Positions 22,758-25,965 of a DNA stretch of 25,965 nucleotides are shown in pieces (position 1 is the stretch's first letter; every line of letters starts with the position of its first letter). A program made the translations under genes and the position numbers. Source of the stretch: Halieaceae bacterium (GTDB lineage: Bacteria > Pseudomonadota > Gammaproteobacteria > Pseudomonadales > Halieaceae); the NCBI GenBank assembly GCA_003523185.1, contig DPGN01000037.1, positions 58,777 to 84,741 on the forward strand. The letters run 5' to 3'. The notes under the pieces are model-generated. The model worked only from the letters and a program-made list of their open reading frames with translations, was not told the origin of the DNA and did no database searches.

Positions 22758-25700
22758 ATGAAAGTCACTCTCAACACCCTAGCAGGTGCGGGCCTTCCCG
22801 CTTTGGGTGTCAAGCGCCCATGGCTCGTCACAGTCATCAACTTATTAATTGCAATCGCAGGGCTTGTGGCGATTTTCGCCATTGAGGTGAGAGAATTACC
22901 TGACGTCGATGAACCTGTTGTCAATGTTCGCGCGAACCTCCCCGGAGCATCCCCAGAGACAATGGACGGGGAAGTTACACGTATTCTTGAGGGTGCCGTT
23001 GCGCGCGTCAGTGGCGTCAAAGAGGTGAACTCCAACAGTGAAGAGGGAAACTCCCGCATTCGTGCTGTGTTTGACCCCGGTGCCAATGTGGATAGAGCCG
23101 CCGCCGATGTCAGGGAGGCTGTTAGTCGAGTTCAGCGTCAGCTGCCGGATAACGTCGAACAGTTAGCCGTCTTTAAGTCTGACGAAGATGCCGAGGAAAT
23201 CATGCGCATCGCTGTGCTCGCGGACGGCATGTCAGAGCAGGACCTTGCTACCATCGTCGAGCGCGATGTTGTCCCCGCCTTTATCTCCCTCCCCGGCGTT
23301 GCCGATGTGCCACTCTTCGGCTCGCGTCGGCAGATTCTCAGAGTTGAACTTGATCCCGGTCGCATGAGTACCTATGGACTCACCGTAACGGACGTTCGCT
23401 CAGTGCTGACACAAGCGCCGCTCGATGTGCCCGCCGGGAGCTTCAGAACCAGCGATCAGACACTTTTGGTGCGTGCAGATGCTGCTGTCGAGACGGAAGC
23501 CGACATTGGCAATCTCCTTATCACTGATAAAGTCCGGCTTCGAGACGTCGCACGCATTGCCTATACCCCTGACGATGCAACATCAGTGGTCCGCCTGAAT
23601 GGTCAGCGAGTGCTGGGCGTTGGCGTGGTGAGACAAGCGGGCTCGAATACGATTCAAATTTCAAAGGGTGCGCATCAAGCCGTCGCGCTTTTCAATGCCC
23701 AGCGCGATGACATCAAGCTGCAGGTCATTTCCGACGAGGCCGTCTTCATCAATGGCGCAGTATCTGAAGTCTTACGCACCTTGGCATTTTCCGTTCTGAT
23801 CGTGATTTTGACGATTCGTCTCTTTTCCGGAAGCTGGCGATTTACACTGGTTCCAGCAATTGCCATTCCGATTTCCCTACTAGGCACACTCGCCGCAAGC
23901 TGGATTCTGGGCTTCTCCATTAATATCCTGACACTACTAGCACTTGTTCTGGCGACGGGTCTTATCGTTGATGATGCCATTGTGGTGCTTGAGAGCGTCC
24001 AGCGCCGACAGAAACGCGGCGAGGGGAGCAGCGCAGCATCTGTCCTCGGAACACAGTCCGTGTTCTTTGCCGTTATCGCCACGACGATGGTTCTGGTTGC
24101 TGTCTTTGTCCCAATCGCTTTTTTGCCAGGGACCTCAGGACGACTATTCAGAGAGTTCGGCCTGGTTCTAACCGTGGCGGTAGCAATTTCGTCATTTGTC
24201 GCATTGTCATTGGTGCCCGCGCTAATGGCGCGATTGGGGAAATCTGAGTCTCCCGTTCCTGGCCAATCAGACACGCCCAATATTTTCCAGCGATTCTACA
24301 GCGGCAGTTTGCGCTCGGTTCTAAATTACCCTGTGACGTCGGTGCTTGTATCGATGGGTATCGCAGCAGCGGCCGCCAGTGTTTACACGTCGTTGGACAG
24401 CGAGTTGCTGCCGACCGAGGATCGGGGCACGCTGAATATGTTCGCGCGAGGACCTGCAGGCGTAGGCCTTCCATATACCGAGCGCCAATCCGATCAAATC
24501 GAAGCTATCTTTCAGCCCTATTTGGATTCGGGAATCATCGAGCGGCTTTATACCGTCGCCGGCCGCTGGGACGCCAACATCATTTACGTCGTGGGCACCC
24601 TAAAACCGTGGGATGAACGTGACATATCACAGCAAGAACTTACAGCAGAGATTCAACCACAACTGAGCCAATTACCTGGCGTTACCGCTCGTGTCTACGG
24701 AAGCAATAGTCTCAATATGCGCGGCGGCTGGCGCGGTGGCATCCAGTTTGTTTTGCTTGGCAGTGAATACGAGGAGATTTACGCGGCAGCTCGTGTCTAT
24801 GCTGATGCCATTCGAGAGCGGCTGGATAGTGTCGATAATCCACGTATTGACTACACCCCCTCGCAAGCCCAGGTAGCCATCAAAATCGACCGAGAACGCC
24901 TGGCTGATCTCAATGTATCCATCGACGAATTAGCTCAGACACTGCGCGTGATGGTTGATGGCGTTCGGGTCGTCGACTTAAACGGGCGCGATCAATCGAT
25001 TCCCATTGTATTGAAGGCGGGTAAGAATCGGATTCAGGGCCCAAATGATCTGGTGAACCTGTTCGTTCGCTCGCAAACCGGTCAACTTATCCCCTTGGCA
25101 TCGCTTGTTACGGTCGTCGAGGAAGGTGTTCCCGATGAATTGCGGCGGCTCTATCAGCGGCGTTCTATCAGTATTGATATGCAAACCGTTGAAGGGGTGG
25201 CCTTACAAACCGCCGTGGACGATCTCATGGCCTTAGCCAACGAAGTTGTCCCCAGCTCCATTACCGTTGTCCCCGAGGGAGAGGCCGCACGCTTGGGCGA
25301 ATCTCAGCGAGACTCGCTCTATGCCTATGGTCTCGCACTCTTGATTGTGTTCTTGGTGCTCGTTGCGCAGTTTGAAAGCCTGACCTCAGCGCTCGTCATC
25401 ATGACTATTGTGCCATTCGGTCTTGCGGCGGCGATCTTCGCCTTATTCATCACCGGAACATCACTCAATGTGTATTCACAAGTCGGTCTCGTCATGCTCA
25501 TTGGATTAATCGCTAAGAACGGCATTCTATTGGTCGAATTTGCCGATCAGCGGCGTGATGCGGGTGCCAGTGTACGAGATGCCATTGAGGATGCCGCAAA
25601 CATTCGACTCCGGCCGATTGCAATGACACTGATCTCAACGGTGCTCGGTGCACTCCCGCTTATTTTGTCCTCGGGCCCCGGGTCTGAAGCGCGCGAGGCT

Positions 25701-25856
25701 GTGGGCTGGGTCGTCTTTGGCGGTCTGGGTCTCACGGCATTCTTCACACTATTTCTGACACCGGTCATTTACCTTGCAGTCGCACGCTTCTCCAAACCAC
25801 GAGCGGATGCTCGGCTGAAGCTCGAACAGGAGCTAAAAGCCGCTACCGAGCTTTGA
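22758..25856 (+). CDS. RND multidrug-type efflux transporter, HAE-1 family
   Basis: A 1032-residue inner-membrane pump with the 12-helix, two-large-loop organisation of AcrB-like proteins. Helix 1 (VTVINLLIAIAGLVAIFAIE) is followed by the PDVDEPVVNVRANLPGASPE porter entry. Proton-relay residues are intact: Asp405-Asp406 in GLIVDDAIVVLE of helix 4 and Lys920 in GLIAKNGILLVEF of helix 10. The first half ends with IAFLPGTSGRLFREFGL, typical of the family. Together with the lipoprotein adaptor it would expel toxic compounds or metabolites; the substrate range is not deducible. The ATG at 22758 has only a weak ribosome site, consistent with reading through from the upstream gene. No outer-membrane channel follows in the 109 bases left in the window. 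No regulator is adjacent. Confidence 0.95.
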   Translation: MKVTLNTLAGAGLPALGVKRPWLVTVINLLIAIAGLVAIFAIEVRELPDVDEPVVNVRANLPGASPETMDGEVTRILEGAVARVSGVKEVNSNSEEGNSRIRAVFDPGANVDRAAADVREAVSRVQRQLPDNVEQLAVFKSDEDAEEIMRIAVLADGMSEQDLATIVERDVVPAFISLPGVADVPLFGSRRQILRVELDPGRMSTYGLTVTDVRSVLTQAPLDVPAGSFRTSDQTLLVRADAAVETEADIGNLLITDKVRLRDVARIAYTPDDATSVVRLNGQRVLGVGVVRQAGSNTIQISKGAHQAVALFNAQRDDIKLQVISDEAVFINGAVSEVLRTLAFSVLIVILTIRLFSGSWRFTLVPAIAIPISLLGTLAASWILGFSINILTLLALVLATGLIVDDAIVVLESVQRRQKRGEGSSAASVLGTQSVFFAVIATTMVLVAVFVPIAFLPGTSGRLFREFGLVLTVAVAISSFVALSLVPALMARLGKSESPVPGQSDTPNIFQRFYSGSLRSVLNYPVTSVLVSMGIAAAAASVYTSLDSELLPTEDRGTLNMFARGPAGVGLPYTERQSDQIEAIFQPYLDSGIIERLYTVAGRWDANIIYVVGTLKPWDERDISQQELTAEIQPQLSQLPGVTARVYGSNSLNMRGGWRGGIQFVLLGSEYEEIYAAARVYADAIRERLDSVDNPRIDYTPSQAQVAIKIDRERLADLNVSIDELAQTLRVMVDGVRVVDLNGRDQSIPIVLKAGKNRIQGPNDLVNLFVRSQTGQLIPLASLVTVVEEGVPDELRRLYQRRSISIDMQTVEGVALQTAVDDLMALANEVVPSSITVVPEGEAARLGESQRDSLYAYGLALLIVFLVLVAQFESLTSALVIMTIVPFGLAAAIFALFITGTSLNVYSQVGLVMLIGLIAKNGILLVEFADQRRDAGASVRDAIEDAANIRLRPIAMTLISTVLGALPLILSSGPGSEAREAVGWVVFGGLGLTAFFTLFLTPVIYLAVARFSKPRADARLKLEQELKAATEL

Positions 25857-25965
25857 GTCCCCCTCTTCGTTAGTTGGTTCCAGGAAAGGCCCTCGCGCAG
25901 TCCTCAACCAGCAGCCCCTAAAGTTGCTCTAATAATCACACCAACCTGCGTCAATTGGGACGTCA

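Noticed and set aside
1..25965. CRISPR arrays, tRNA/rRNA genes, insertion sequences, prophage genes
   Set aside because: No regularly spaced repeats, cloverleaf-type sequences, transposase or phage motifs were seen on reading both strands by eye.

Overview
The window looks like chromosomal DNA from a marine, aerobic gammaproteobacterium, probably near the OM60/NOR5 (Halieaceae) or SAR92-like lineages. That placement is inferred from the gene mix (type I sulfatase, GPH sugar symporter, laminarin-type glycoside hydrolases, HAE-1 RND pump, c-type cytochrome) and the protein style. There is no rRNA, tRNA, phage, IS element or CRISPR array to anchor it.

Layout. (1) 24-4198, minus strand: a TetR-family regulator followed by a tightly spaced set of type I sulfatase, DUF1330 protein, membrane-anchored DJ-1/Hsp31-like protein and DUF4345 membrane protein. 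(2) 4485-6875: an exported M20/AbgB-like amidohydrolase (+) overlaps tail-to-tail with a DUF2452 protein (-), which shares an operon with a hotdog acyl-CoA thioesterase. (3) 7147-11093: a small membrane-anchored cytochrome c (+), a convergent alkylglycerol-monooxygenase-like di-iron membrane hydroxylase (-), and a divergent periplasmic penicillin-acylase-family Ntn hydrolase (+). A perfect 9-bp inverted repeat lies between the last two. (4) 11340-19837: a carbohydrate locus, probably for beta-1,3-glucan (laminarin) oligosaccharides. It has a clan GH-A enzyme translationally coupled to a GPH symporter, a large GH94-related phosphorylase-like protein on the opposite strand, and two translationally coupled GH17 enzymes. 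None of these enzymes has a signal peptide. (5) 19991-25856: an IlvB/benzoylformate-decarboxylase-like ThDP enzyme, then an RND efflux adaptor lipoprotein and its HAE-1 inner-membrane pump.

How the genes may work together. In region 4 the symporter would bring short glucans into the cytoplasm, where the GH17 and GH-A enzymes trim or rearrange them. The large phosphorylase would release sugar 1-phosphate, saving ATP. No outer-membrane transporter, secreted endoglucanase or dedicated regulator is visible, so those must be elsewhere if the model is right. Region 1 looks like one transcription unit, but its substrate cannot be read from sequence. Region 5 ends with a standard tripartite pump lacking its outer-membrane channel within the window.

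The most interesting items are the fully cytoplasmic glucan locus with its 1155-residue phosphorylase-like protein, the AGMO-like hydroxylase beside an acylase with a strong candidate operator, and a TATACT-(C/G)GCG-ATG arrangement at up to three gene starts that suggests leaderless transcripts.
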